DNA of 64,000 bases from Weissella hellenica. Its GTDB lineage: Bacteria; Bacillota; Bacilli; Lactobacillales; Lactobacillaceae. Location: contig NZ_BJEG01000003.1 of the NCBI RefSeq assembly GCF_005405545.1, forward strand, positions 54,080 to 118,079, given 5' to 3'. Of this stretch, positions 33,023 to 41,387 are shown one piece after another; positions within the stretch are counted from its first letter, which is position 1, and each line of letters opens with the position of its first letter. The translations under genes were made by a program, and so were the position numbers. The notes below the pieces were generated by a model, which was given only the letters and a program-made list of their open reading frames with translations, searched no databases and was not told the DNA's origin.

Positions 33023-33893
33023 CTCCTTGCTCAGAAGTAGCCGTTAAATTTGACACATAACTTTCGTACAAATTAACAACTGCTTGTTGGAAATTATCGA
33101 ATGTTCCAAATGCATCTACAATTGCGCGTTGTTCATAAATTAAAATTGTATCTTCCTTTGAATAACTCAAAATTTGTGCATTATTCTCTGCAATTAGCAC
33201 CGGCACTTTCTGGGCTTTAGCATCAGCTGCATCTAGATGTTTCAAGCGTTCTTTTAGTACTTCACGTTGCTCAGACTGACCACGATTACCAAATAGGCCA
33301 CTGCGTTCTTCAGTGGTAGATAATTGTGCTAATAATTGCGTTCGTTCTGCATCACGTTGATTTTGAGCGTCAACGATTTTTTGCAATGTTTCATTGGCGC
33401 GAGTTGTATCTTCGATTACCTGTGCATTATAACGCTGGCCACGTTCAGCTAAACTAACAGCCTTATCAAGCTTTTCGTATTCATTGTCATCAAAAATAAA
33501 ATTAACTGCCAATGGATCTAAAATACCAAAATGACGACGGTCCCACCAATTACCAAAATATAATTGAAAAACACCTAATTGTGTTTCTTCATAATAAAAA
33601 AATGGAAATGTTTGTGATAGGTAACTAATTAATTTTTTACCTAAATGATGACTTAATTCATCACGAATATCGTCCACTAAGGTTGCTAATGGTCGATTCG
33701 ATTCTGTTTCTGATTGATGTCGTACTTTTAAATCATACTTTTGATTGTCCAGTAGTTCATAAATTTTGCGATCATCCCCCGATACAACCGCAGTTTGAAT
33801 ATCTGCTAAATAGTCTAACTTTGTTTGTAACTTTTGTTGTAATCCGGATTGATCTGACGGTAAATTTGTCTGAATATATGGCGTACTTTCCAT
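33015..33893 (-). CDS. Hypothetical coiled-coil protein, first gene of an unknown operon
   Basis: A 292-residue protein. A folded N-terminal part contains YLSQTFPFFYYEETQLGVFQ and a following YFGNWWDRRHFG stretch. Residues about 145-230 are a charged heptad-rich coiled coil (DAQNQRDAERTQLLAQLSTT). No Walker motifs, so it is not an SbcC-type ATPase despite the coiled coil. The ATG has AGGAGGGG. First of three coupled genes; a structural or membrane-associated complex is possible, but this is inference. Confidence 0.75.
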   Translation of the reverse strand: MESTPYIQTNLPSDQSGLQQKLQTKLDYLADIQTAVVSGDDRKIYELLDNQKYDLKVRHQSETESNRPLATLVDDIRDELSHHLGKKLISYLSQTFPFFYYEETQLGVFQLYFGNWWDRRHFGILDPLAVNFIFDDNEYEKLDKAVSLAERGQRYNAQVIEDTTRANETLQKIVDAQNQRDAERTQLLAQLSTTEERSGLFGNRGQSEQREVLKERLKHLDAADAKAQKVPVLIAENNAQILSYSKEDTILIYEQRAIVDAFGTFDNFQQAVVNLYESYVSNLTATSEQGGV

Positions 33894-33974
33894 CTCAACC
33901 CCTCCTATTTCTATTGATAAGTTATATAAATACTGACAAATAAAATCTGCCTATTACTATCATACAACGATAAT

Positions 33975-34018
33975 GCAAAAAACAACGCTACTTAAGATTA
34001 AGTTAGCGTTGTTTTTAT
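33975..34018 (-). terminator. Terminator of glnRA
   Basis: AACGCTA and CTTAA arms pair with TTAAG and TAGCGTT (one bulged A) on the minus strand, followed by TTTTTTG. Confidence 0.8.
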
Positions 34019-34034
34019 AATTTTTTTAGAAATT

Positions 34035-35381
34035 TTAGTATTGCTCTAGATAATTATCAATTTCCCATTGTGAAACTTCACGACGGTAAGCTTGATATTC
34101 AAGACGCTTAGCATCCACAAAAGTACGTGCCATGTGCTTTCCGATAGCTGCTTGGATAACTTCATCTTCCTGCAATTTGCTTACAGCTTCAAGAAGTGTA
34201 TCTGGCAAATCAGTGATACCAGCACGACGACGCTCACCTTCATCCATTAAGTAGATGTTACGGTCAACAGCATGCGTTGGCTCCAACTTGTGCTCAATAC
34301 CATCTAGACCTGCCTTCAAAATAGCCGCAAACGTCAAATAAGGGTTAGCAGTTGGATCAACAGAACGTAATTCTAAACGAGTTGAATTTCCACGAGAAGC
34401 TGGTACACGAACCATCGGTGAACGGTTTGATCCTGACCAAGCAACATATACTGGTGCTTCATAACCAGGTGTCAAACGCTTATATGAGTTAACTGTTGGA
34501 TTTGTAATGGCCGTAAAATTAGCAGCGTGTTCTAAGACACCACCCAAGAAATGGTAGGCTGTTTGTGATAACTGTAGCTCTCCCTCTTCATCATAAAAGA
34601 CATTACCTTCATCATTAAACAACGACATATTAACGTGCATACCGTTACCATTGATTCCTGAAATAGGCTTAGGCAAGAATGTTGCATATAAACCATGCTT
34701 ACGTGCAATTGTTTTTACAATAAGCTTAAACGTTTGAATGTTGTCAGCAGCATCTAAGGCATCTGCATACTTAAAATCAACTTCGTGTTGACCAGGAGCG
34801 ACTTCGTGATGCGCAGCTTCTACTTCAAAGCCCATCTTTTCCATCTCAAGAACGATTTCACGACGGGTATTTTCCCCCATATCTAATGGGGCCAAATCAA
34901 AATAGCCACCCTTATCATTTAAGTTCATTGTTGGGTTACCCTTTTCGTCCAGTTTAAGAAGGAAGAATTCAGGTTCAGTACCCAGATTAAACTTAGAAAA
35001 GCCATCGGCAGTCATCTGCTTAAGTACACGCTTCAAATTACTACGTGGATCACCTGCAAACGGTTCACGATCTACTGTATAAATATCAGCAATTAGACGG
35101 GCCACTTTTCCACCGTGTTCATCTGTTGCCCATGGAAAAATCATGAAAGTTGCTAAATCAGGGTATAGGTACATGTCTGATTCTTCGATGCGTACAAATC
35201 CCTCAATTGATGAACCATCAAACATCAAATTATTTGATAGTACTTTTTCTAGTTGTGAAACAGGTACCTCAACGTTTTTGATATTGCCAAAAACATCTGA
35301 GAATTGCAATCGCAAAAACTCAACATTTTCATCTACAATTTTCTGTCGGATATCATCTTTTGTGTATGCTCTACGTACCAT
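34035..35381 (-). CDS. glnA: Glutamine synthetase, type I
   Basis: A 448-residue GSI enzyme. It shows [32 protein letters not shown], the catalytic [38 protein letters not shown] and [20 protein letters not shown]. It makes glutamine from glutamate and ammonia, and in Firmicutes its feedback-inhibited form controls GlnR. The ATG ([10 protein letters not shown]) lies 11 nt after AAGGAG; upstream in-frame codons overlap the glnR end. Co-transcribed with glnR. Confidence 0.96.
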   Translation of the reverse strand: MVRRAYTKDDIRQKIVDENVEFLRLQFSDVFGNIKNVEVPVSQLEKVLSNNLMFDGSSIEGFVRIEESDMYLYPDLATFMIFPWATDEHGGKVARLIADIYTVDREPFAGDPRSNLKRVLKQMTADGFSKFNLGTEPEFFLLKLDEKGNPTMNLNDKGGYFDLAPLDMGENTRREIVLEMEKMGFEVEAAHHEVAPGQHEVDFKYADALDAADNIQTFKLIVKTIARKHGLYATFLPKPISGINGNGMHVNMSLFNDEGNVFYDEEGELQLSQTAYHFLGGVLEHAANFTAITNPTVNSYKRLTPGYEAPVYVAWSGSNRSPMVRVPASRGNSTRLELRSVDPTANPYLTFAAILKAGLDGIEHKLEPTHAVDRNIYLMDEGERRRAGITDLPDTLLEAVSKLQEDEVIQAAIGKHMARTFVDAKRLEYQAYRREVSQWEIDNYLEQY

Positions 35382-35415
35382 TAAACTCACGTCTCCTTTA
35401 TACTGTATACAACTT

Positions 35416-35718
35416 TTAAAATTTCTGCTGACCATTAAAACGTCCAATATTTAATAACTCATCTGCTAACATATGGCGTAAGCTTTCCTCGGAAGGTGCT
35501 GTATTATTTTGCTTTCGAAGCTTCTTTTCATCGACTTCACGAATTTCTGCTACAGTGTAGCCCGCATCTAAATACTCAGCAATTTGAAGTAGACGATCAA
35601 CATCTTCTAAAGAAAAACGTCGCTGTTTACCTGCACCCCTTTGTGGTTCAACCAAACCTTGTTGATCATAATATCGTACCTGACGATCAGTTAACCCCGT
35701 TAATTCTCGTCCACTCAT
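35416..35718 (-). CDS. glnR: MerR-family nitrogen regulator GlnR
   Basis: A 100-residue protein with the MerR helix-turn-helix and wing: [20 protein letters not shown] followed by [20 protein letters not shown]. The short C-terminal tail is where glutamine synthetase acts in Bacillus GlnR. The N-terminus is about ten residues shorter than usual, but GGAGG 8 nt before this ATG, and no upstream in-frame start, support it. It should repress glnRA when glutamine is plentiful, acting at the box at 35778-35794. Confidence 0.9.
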   Translation of the reverse strand: MSGRELTGLTDRQVRYYDQQGLVEPQRGAGKQRRFSLEDVDRLLQIAEYLDAGYTVAEIREVDEKKLRKQNNTAPSEESLRHMLADELLNIGRFNGQQKF

Positions 35719-35742
35719 ATTACCGACCTCCCTATGCTTAGC

Positions 35743-35751
35743 ATAATACCA
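35743..35751 (-). promoter_or_regulatory. Extended -10 of the glnRA promoter
   Basis: TGGTATTAT on the minus strand, 25 bp before the glnR ATG; the -35 is poor. Confidence 0.45.
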
Positions 35752-35777
35752 CGCTCTAAGACACAGATGTGCTTTGA

Positions 35778-35794
35778 TGTTAGCTATTCTAACA
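35778..35794. promoter_or_regulatory. GlnR/TnrA operator upstream of glnRA
   Basis: TGTTAGCTATTCTAACA is an exact fit to TGTNA-N7-TNACA and is a perfect dyad apart from the centre. It overlaps the last codons and stop of miaA and lies about 50 bp upstream of the predicted glnR transcription start. Confidence 0.85.
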
Positions 35795-36707
35795 TAAATT
35801 CATTTAATTGGTCTAAGATTTGGTCTAGCTGGTCAGGTGATTGTACGATATCGTACCAATGAATGTCAGTAAATTGATTATTGAACCAAGTCATTTGTCT
35901 TTTCGCATACCGTCGGGAATTTTGTTTAAGTTTAGCCACGGCATCTTTATAACTACTAACTCCCGCTAAATAATCAAATAATTCTTTATAGCCAATTGCC
36001 CGTTGTGCCGTACTATCAGCCGGTAGTGTTTGCACAAATTTTGCTTCATCTAAAATCCCCGTCGTCATCATTAAATCCACGCGTTGATTAATGCGATCAT
36101 ACAAAATTGACCGCTCTGTTGTTAACCCAATAATTGATGCATCATAACGTCGCTTAGACTCTGGTTGCAAAGATGAAAAAGGGTGCCCTGTATGCGTACT
36201 AACTAGCAAAGCACGTATTAATCGACGTATTTGTCCAGGTAAAATACGAGCCTCACTGATTGGATCAACCGCTTTTAGCGCTGACCGCACCGTTTCTTCT
36301 CCTTCTTCATGTGCTATTTGTGTCCAATGAGCAACAAACTCTGGATCTAAAACATCAGGCACAACAGCTAACGGGCGATCTCCTAACAACGCTTGGACAT
36401 AAAAACCTGTCCCACCAACTAAAATTGGTAATTTGCCGCGTGATGCAATCTCATCAATTGCCTTTTGGGCAGCTTGGACAAATTTTGCAGCCGAATAATT
36501 TTCAGTTGGATCAGCAATATCGATTAAATGATGTGGTGCTTGGCCTTGTTCTACTGATGTTGCTTTAGCGGTCCCAATATCTAATCCACGATAAATTTGC
36601 ATCGAATCACCTGAAACAATTTCACCATTAAATTGTTTCGCTATTTTTATTGACAAGGCTGTTTTTCCGACAGCCGTTGGCCCCACAATGACAACCAATT
36701 TTTGCAT
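35784..36707 (-). CDS. miaA: tRNA dimethylallyltransferase
   Basis: A 307-residue enzyme with P-loop GPTAVGKT at 9-16, SGDSMQIYRGLDIGTAKAT, PHHLIDIADP, LVGGTGFYVQALL and the C-terminal RRYAKRQMTWF. It adds dimethylallyl to A37 of tRNAs reading codons that start with U. Starts 2 bp after the GDPD stop; its own stop is inside the GlnR box. Confidence 0.96.
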   Translation of the reverse strand: MQKLVVIVGPTAVGKTALSIKIAKQFNGEIVSGDSMQIYRGLDIGTAKATSVEQGQAPHHLIDIADPTENYSAAKFVQAAQKAIDEIASRGKLPILVGGTGFYVQALLGDRPLAVVPDVLDPEFVAHWTQIAHEEGEETVRSALKAVDPISEARILPGQIRRLIRALLVSTHTGHPFSSLQPESKRRYDASIIGLTTERSILYDRINQRVDLMMTTGILDEAKFVQTLPADSTAQRAIGYKELFDYLAGVSSYKDAVAKLKQNSRRYAKRQMTWFNNQFTDIHWYDIVQSPDQLDQILDQLNEFMLE

Positions 36708-36709
36708 AA

Positions 36710-37339
36710 TTAATTCCTTTTTTTATATTTAACCGCTTGCACAACATTATCCGTAATAACTCCTGCTACTGGCAAATGCATCAATAGCCAAGTGACGGTC
36801 GGGCGATTAATTGTCCACCAATAAGTTGGTATTTGCCATGGTATAAAAATACGCAAAGGCAAATAACGATAATCCAAATTAACTTGTTGAATGATGTTTT
36901 CTTTAGCTAGTTGCCAACATTTTCGGTTAGGGTAATGACGTAAATAACCAATGGCGACTTGCTTATCTAAAGCGCGCCATTCACGCAAAGGTTGCTCCCA
37001 AAAGGATTGTAACATCACGGTATTTGATAGTTGGCGCGCCATTAGTTCTTGGTATAATTGTTGCGCACCTTGGGGACCTTTTAATTCGATTAGTAGTAAT
37101 CCTTGATAATCCGCTTGCTGTACTAATGTCAAAAAATCACTAAATGTTGGTAAATCTGCAGTTGTCTCTTCATTAATATCGTGTTTTAGTACTAACCGAT
37201 GATTACTTAACTGTACGTCGATTTCTAAACCATCTGCTTCGCTATTCATTGCGCGTTCGAACGCCAATAATGAATTTTCAAGTGTACCTTGATCATGCAC
37301 GCCGCGATGCGCAATGACGGATTTTTTTAGTAATTGCAT
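36710..37339 (-). CDS. Glycerophosphodiester phosphodiesterase family protein
   Basis: A 209-residue GDPD-type TIM-barrel: IAHRGVHDQGTLENSLLAFE, then LEIDVQLS and LVLKHD give the catalytic His and metal-binding Glu, Asp and His, and LLLIELKG follows. Near the C-terminus GVITDNV marks the last strand. It hydrolyses glycerophosphodiesters to glycerol 3-phosphate. Somewhat shorter than the usual 230-250 residues, without a signal peptide. ATG with AGAGGTATTACA. Coupled to miaA. Confidence 0.88.
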   Translation of the reverse strand: MQLLKKSVIAHRGVHDQGTLENSLLAFERAMNSEADGLEIDVQLSNHRLVLKHDINEETTADLPTFSDFLTLVQQADYQGLLLIELKGPQGAQQLYQELMARQLSNTVMLQSFWEQPLREWRALDKQVAIGYLRHYPNRKCWQLAKENIIQQVNLDYRYLPLRIFIPWQIPTYWWTINRPTVTWLLMHLPVAGVITDNVVQAVKYKKRN

Positions 37340-37412
37340 TGTAATACCTCTATTTATTAAATGGTTATAAATATGTTAAAATAATTTTAACAAATATTTG
37401 GAGGAACATAAC

Positions 37413-37595
37413 ATGAAAAAATTTGGGGCGGGCCTTCTAACAGGCGTTATCGGTACAATTGCAGCTACAGCAGCTACAGCTTTCACATTTCACAAGGTGG
37501 CAGTTGAGCCAATTGAGGAAGAAGAAGCAAAGTTTGAAGAAACAGAGCGTAAATCTGCTCGTAAAGCTGCGCAATCACACGGTAACCGCTTTTAA
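37413..37595 (+). CDS. DUF3042-family small protein
   Basis: A 60-residue protein: MKKFGAGLLTGVIGTIAATA gives a short membrane or signal-like helix, then the conserved VEPIEEEEAKFEE and a basic tail. It matches the DUF3042 family of lactobacilli, whose role is unknown. TTGGAGGAACATAAC precedes the ATG; the longer frame begins at that TTG. Confidence 0.85.
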   Translation: MKKFGAGLLTGVIGTIAATAATAFTFHKVAVEPIEEEEAKFEETERKSARKAAQSHGNRF

Positions 37596-37619
37596 TCACT
37601 ATTACCATAATATCAAAAA

Positions 37620-37668
37620 CCAGCTAGATGGGTTAAGCAATTTTGCTTAACTTATCTAGCTGATTTTC
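37620..37668. terminator. Bidirectional terminator
   Basis: Long hairpin CAGCTAGAT ... ATCTAGCTG with inner GGTTAAGCA / TGCTTAACT arms. T-rich on both sides; it serves the DUF3042 gene and the convergent rhodanese gene. Confidence 0.8.
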
Positions 37669-37673
37669 ATTTA

Positions 37674-38063
37674 TTATTGGTTTGACTTTACCTTACCCTT
37701 GTAAGTATTAAAGCCACCCTTCAATACGTTTACTTGGTTGTAACCATCTTTATGCAAAACTTTAGCAATCCGAGCAACAAACTGGCCATTTTCATCATAA
37801 AGAAAGACTGGCTTATCTTTACGTAATGCGGCATGGTTTTCCTTTAATAACATATATTGAATGTTTCGGGCACCAAAGATGTGCTTTGCTTTGAATTTGG
37901 CTGGTTCTCGAATATCAACAATATCATGGCCATGACTTTGGACTTCAAAATCTTCACTTGATAATACTGTTGCCGACTGCTTAAGTAATCTGTTAGTCCA
38001 GATACGACTGCCGACCATCCACAATAACCAAATCAAAATAATTACAAATAACGTTATCCACAT
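37674..38063 (-). CDS. Membrane-anchored rhodanese-like protein without catalytic cysteine
   Basis: A 129-residue protein. Residues 2-20 (WITLFVIILIWLLWMVGSRI) are a membrane anchor, followed by a rhodanese fold: HDIVDIREPAKFKAKHIFGA and VNVLKGGFNTYKG. The loop that should hold the active-site Cys reads VFLYDENGQFVARI, with Asp in place of Cys, so sulfur transfer is not expected. Members in this position near glucokinase are common in Lactobacillales. Probably a binding or scaffold protein. Confidence 0.85.
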   Translation of the reverse strand: MWITLFVIILIWLLWMVGSRIWTNRLLKQSATVLSSEDFEVQSHGHDIVDIREPAKFKAKHIFGARNIQYMLLKENHAALRKDKPVFLYDENGQFVARIAKVLHKDGYNQVNVLKGGFNTYKGKVKSNQ

Positions 38064-38167
38064 ACTTCAATTCCCCATTTCTTAATACAATGCTTCTAAT
38101 ATCATACCAAAATTTATATCATAAATCTTTGAAAAAATAAGAATTCATGCTTATTTATTTAAAATTA

Positions 38168-38205
38168 AAAAAATCAGAGGTTATGACATGATGTCATAAT
38201 CTCTG
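38168..38205 (-). terminator. Terminator of the LysM-CHAP gene
   Basis: Near-perfect 15-bp stem (CAGAG, then TTATGACAT arms) followed by TTTTTTT on the minus strand. Confidence 0.85.
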
Positions 38206-38227
38206 AAAATGTCTTTTTAGCTATTAA

Positions 38228-39055
38228 TTAGTGAATAAACGTCAAACCAGAAGCTGAGATTGTACGAGTATGGTATGCCATACCAGCATAATTACCTTCT
38301 GAAATTGAAACTGAGTTACCATTCACTGCATCAACAACAGCAACGTGACCCAATGCACCGGCTCCCATTTCACCTGGGGCAAATACAACAACAGAACCTA
38401 CTGCAGGTTGTCCATTAACAACACGACCTGCGGCAGCAGCAGATGAAGCCCATCCAGAGGCATTTCCCCAGTTGTTACCAACCCATGATAGTGCATTCTT
38501 TACAAACCATGTACATTGACCAGCTGGGTAAGAGTTACCTGCTGTATTATATGTTGGTGCTGCCACTTTTTGTGGTGCTGCAGCTTGCGTCGTTGCTACT
38601 GTTTGTGCTGCAACTGGCTGTGTTGCTTGTGGTGCTTCTACAGCTTGTGTTTCAGGTGTAGCCTGAGCTGCTGGCTTTTGAACTTCAGATGATTGTAATG
38701 TCGTGGCTTTATCAGCACCATCAACGTCCAACTTTAAAACTTCACCAACACTGATCATGTGAATATCTGACACACCATTGGCAGCAGCAATATCATCAAC
38801 TGATTCACCAGTTGCTTCTGAAATTGTTGATAGTGTATCACCTGATTGTACTTGATATTCTTTACCAGCTGTTAACAAAACTGACTTAACATCTTCAACA
38901 GTCTTAGCACGCCAAGAATTGTGGGTATCACCATTATCTTTTGTGTCATCTGCTGATACAGTTGATGTTTGTGTCATTGGTAAAATAGCTGCGGCAGCTA
39001 CAGTAGCAGCTGCTACCAGCCAGTTTTTGTTTGAACGTTGTGCATTTAAAGTCAT
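38228..39055 (-). CDS. Secreted LysM-CHAP peptidoglycan hydrolase
   Basis: A 275-residue exported protein. A signal peptide (about 1-35, ending STVSADD), one LysM domain (about 64-108, YQVQSGDTLSTISEATGES), an Ala/Gln/Thr/Pro linker (about 115-170), and a C-terminal CHAP domain with YPAGQCTWFVKNALSWVG (catalytic Cys) and GHVAVVDAV (catalytic His). It should cut cross-bridges or the stem amide during wall growth or separation. AAGGGG precedes the ATG. It sits between glucokinase and the rhodanese gene. A WalR-type box overlaps its promoter. Confidence 0.93.
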   Translation of the reverse strand: MTLNAQRSNKNWLVAAATVAAAAILPMTQTSTVSADDTKDNGDTHNSWRAKTVEDVKSVLLTAGKEYQVQSGDTLSTISEATGESVDDIAAANGVSDIHMISVGEVLKLDVDGADKATTLQSSEVQKPAAQATPETQAVEAPQATQPVAAQTVATTQAAAPQKVAAPTYNTAGNSYPAGQCTWFVKNALSWVGNNWGNASGWASSAAAAGRVVNGQPAVGSVVVFAPGEMGAGALGHVAVVDAVNGNSVSISEGNYAGMAYHTRTISASGLTFIH

Positions 39056-39099
39056 TGTTTATTCCCCTTGAATGTGATTACTCTCTAAAAGATACAAGA

Positions 39100-39105
39100 A
39101 TTATA
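39100..39105 (-). promoter_or_regulatory. -10 element of the LysM-CHAP gene
   Basis: TATAAT on the minus strand, 45 bp before the ATG; the -35 region is occupied by the WalR-type box. Confidence 0.55.
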
Positions 39106-39115
39106 TCAATTTGAT

Positions 39116-39132
39116 TTAACATACAAGTTACA
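39116..39132 (-). promoter_or_regulatory. WalR (YycF)-type box
   Basis: TGTAAC-TTGTA-TGTTAA on the minus strand is an exact fit to the direct repeat TGTWAH-N5-TGTWAH. It begins 10 bp upstream of the -10, where WalR activates wall-hydrolase genes. Confidence 0.7.
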
Positions 39133-39249
39133 TTGGTATAACAATTTTTAATAAAAACTTAGGATTTATGATTCATTTTCTTAATTAGTCTCTTTAAAAT
39201 ATATTGTAGCGCTTATTATTCATTTAATTTACCCAATGTTCATAAGCGC

Positions 39250-39330
39250 AAAAAGGAGCGAGATAAAAGTCGTTTTGAAACCGGTGCGAAAATTGCATTA
39301 TATTGCGGGAGCAAATTTTTGGAATGCATG
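39250..39330. repeat. Degenerate intergenic element
   Basis: Non-coding stretch beginning CGAGATAAAAGT, with TTTGAAACCG and TATATTGCGG. It resembles the hairpin element at 47611-47690 (CGAGACAAAAG, TTTGAAGCCG, TACATTGCGG) but has lost the pairing. Confidence 0.35.
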
Positions 39331-39373
39331 TATGTTATAAAAATTCCGGACTCATCATTAATACATTTTTAAC

Positions 39374-39413
39374 TAAATAAGTTGGGACAACCAAAGTTGT
39401 CCCAACTTATTTT
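39374..39413. terminator. Terminator of glucokinase
   Basis: A 17-bp perfect stem (AAATAAGTTGGGACAAC and its complement) with loop CAAA, with T-rich flank downstream of the minus-strand gene. Confidence 0.85.
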
Positions 39414-39417
39414 ATCT

Positions 39418-40386
39418 TTAAATCTGTGCTTGTAACGCTAATGAAGCGGCACCATATGCCCCTGCATCATTCCCCAACTCAGCCAACTTTACTTCAGTAA
39501 CGTCACGTGTCATTTTGAAAGCAAAGTCTTGGAAGTTCTTTTTAACCTTGTTCAACAAAAAATCACCTGCTGCTGAAACACCACCACCAATAACAATTGC
39601 TGAAGGATTCAAGATATTAGCAATATTAGCAGTTGCTAATCCTAAGTAAAATGAAACTTTATCAACAACTTCATTAGCTAAGTAATCACCTGTTTGTGCT
39701 AAATCAAAGACAATTTTTGATGTAATCTCATCACCATTGGCAACCATTGACTTTAGCTTTGAGTCACCTGCATATGCATCAGCATAATCATGTGCCAAAC
39801 GGACAATTCCAGTTGCTGATGTATATTGCTCTAAACAACCATAGTTACCACAAGTACATAGGTAACCACCTGGTTCCACAATCATGTGACCAATTTCACC
39901 TGCAGCACCCTTAGCACCATGAACTAACTTACCATAATTAACGATGCCGCCACCAACACCAGTACCTAAGGTCACAAAGACAACTTCCGGTTGGTTATTA
40001 CCAGCACCACGCCATTGTTCACCTAAAGCAGCTGCATTGGCATCATTATCAATTGCAACATTAAATCCTAATCCTGCCTCTAAATCAGCTTTAACATGTT
40101 GTGGTTCTTTCCAATTTAAATTAAAAGCGCCCTGTACTGTACCTGTTTTTTCATCGACAGTTCCCGGCGTTCCCATCCCCACACCAATGATGCGTTCTTT
40201 GTCTAGTTGGTAAAGATCTAAATGGTAATTAATTGAAGTAATAATATCAGGGACAATATGGCTACCTTCATCCATAATATTTGTCTTGATAGACCATTTT
40301 TGTTGGATATCACCTGTAGCCGTCATAATTGCAAACTTAATGGTTGTACCACCTAAATCAATTCCGATTAATTTATCTTTAGCCAT
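39418..40386 (-). CDS. glcK: Glucokinase, ROK family
   Basis: A 322-residue ROK kinase: GIDLGGTTIKFAIM (ATP site), DNDANAAALGE (catalytic Asp), LGTGVGGGIVNYG, GHMIVEPGG and the zinc site CTCGNYGCLEQ. It phosphorylates free glucose. ATG with AGAGGTTTTAAGTT. It follows yqgQ; a cre box lies in between, so CcpA probably controls it. Confidence 0.94.
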   Translation of the reverse strand: MAKDKLIGIDLGGTTIKFAIMTATGDIQQKWSIKTNIMDEGSHIVPDIITSINYHLDLYQLDKERIIGVGMGTPGTVDEKTGTVQGAFNLNWKEPQHVKADLEAGLGFNVAIDNDANAAALGEQWRGAGNNQPEVVFVTLGTGVGGGIVNYGKLVHGAKGAAGEIGHMIVEPGGYLCTCGNYGCLEQYTSATGIVRLAHDYADAYAGDSKLKSMVANGDEITSKIVFDLAQTGDYLANEVVDKVSFYLGLATANIANILNPSAIVIGGGVSAAGDFLLNKVKKNFQDFAFKMTRDVTEVKLAELGNDAGAYGAASLALQAQI

Positions 40387-40474
40387 AACTTAAAACCTCT
40401 TTTTAAAATATTGTGAAATAATCAACGCTCTCGTGACCATTATACCGACAAATAACTAATTACACAACATGATT

Positions 40475-40488
40475 TGAAACCGTTTACA
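40475..40488. promoter_or_regulatory. cre site upstream of glcK
   Basis: TGAAACCGTTTACA fits TGWAANCGNTNWCA at every position. It covers the last codons of yqgQ and lies 89 bp before glcK. Confidence 0.75.
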
Positions 40489-40696
40489 GACTATTTTGTT
40501 GTTTTTTTTCCTCGTTTTCATGCTCATGACCTAATACTAATTTAATCTGAGCATATCGTTTGTTATCTAACAAACCAGCTTTATATAAATTATCAACTTC
40601 AATTGCTGCTAATTCAATATCCCATAAACGATTCCCTAGATGTATATAAATATCATATTTTTTTAAAAGCTGTAAAACGTCTAAAAAAGTTTTCAT
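40484..40696 (-). CDS. yqgQ: YqgQ-family protein (DUF910)
   Basis: A 70-residue helical protein: LLKKYDIYIHLGNRLWDIEL, then LYKAGLLDNKRYAQIKLVLG. It fits the YqgQ family, usually found next to the glucokinase gene; biochemical role unknown, with a nucleic-acid-binding helical fold proposed for the family. 19 bp after the rhomboid gene. Confidence 0.9.
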   Translation of the reverse strand: MKTFLDVLQLLKKYDIYIHLGNRLWDIELAAIEVDNLYKAGLLDNKRYAQIKLVLGHEHENEEKKQQNSL

Positions 40697-40715
40697 TTTA
40701 TCACTCTCTCTTTGA

Positions 40716-41387
40716 CTAACGATTAAAAATTCTCATTAATAATATCACGATATACAAAAGCCAAACAATCAAACCGATTAAGCCCTGTTTATTAGTTGCA
40801 TGCCCCTTTAGAAAAATAGGCGTCAACAAAAATCCTGAAACTAAACCACCTATATGGGCAGTTATGGCAATGTTCCCGCCAAAAAGCACCGGTAATAACG
40901 ATAAAAGCACAAAAATACTTAAAGTCTTAGCTTGATATAGCCAATAATCACCATCGTCCAACAGACCGAGTAGAAAAATCATACCAAATAACCCAAAAAT
41001 AGCCCCTGATGCACCAGCTGAAATTGTATTGGCTGATCCAAAAGCCAAACTAGTCAAACTACCAGTTAATAGCGCTAGTAGGTAGCTGAGCATAAATTTA
41101 ATGCTACCAAAATATTGTTCCAGTAAACGACCCAAATAGTAAAGTGTAATCATGTTTAACACTAAATGCATAAGTGTCACATGCAAAAATCCTGCTGTTA
41201 ATAACCGCCACCATTCTCCAAATAAAATAACTGCCGGTGTAAATAAGGCCCCCATTTTATATAACGCTGGTGCCATGACATTGATTTGTTGACTAATTAT
41301 GATTTCAATAACAAAGATAACCACCATGATACCAACTAAACTCACTGTCACCGGAGCTTGACGCCAAGCATATTTAACATTATTCAT
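40716..41387 (-). CDS. Rhomboid intramembrane serine protease
   Basis: A 223-residue membrane protein with six or seven spans. GASGAIFGLFGMIFLLG holds the catalytic Ser, and ITAHIGGLVSGFLL the catalytic His. WWRLLTAGFLHVTLMHLVLN is the family's L1/TM2 block. It is the short, core-only version of GluP/YqgP, lacking their extra domains. ATG overlaps the 5-FCL ligase gene by 8 bp. Confidence 0.93.
   Translation of the reverse strand: MNNVKYAWRQAPVTVSLVGIMVVIFVIEIIISQQINVMAPALYKMGALFTPAVILFGEWWRLLTAGFLHVTLMHLVLNMITLYYLGRLLEQYFGSIKFMLSYLLALLTGSLTSLAFGSANTISAGASGAIFGLFGMIFLLGLLDDGDYWLYQAKTLSIFVLLSLLPVLFGGNIAITAHIGGLVSGFLLTPIFLKGHATNKQGLIGLIVWLLYIVILLMRIFNR

Noticed and set aside
33015..33893. Exonuclease SbcC
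   Set aside because: A coiled coil alone suggested it; there is no Walker A/B or zinc hook and the protein is far too short.
39250..39330. Riboswitch or tRNA fossil before the glucokinase terminator
   Set aside because: No conserved core of either; the better explanation is a decayed copy of the 47611 element.
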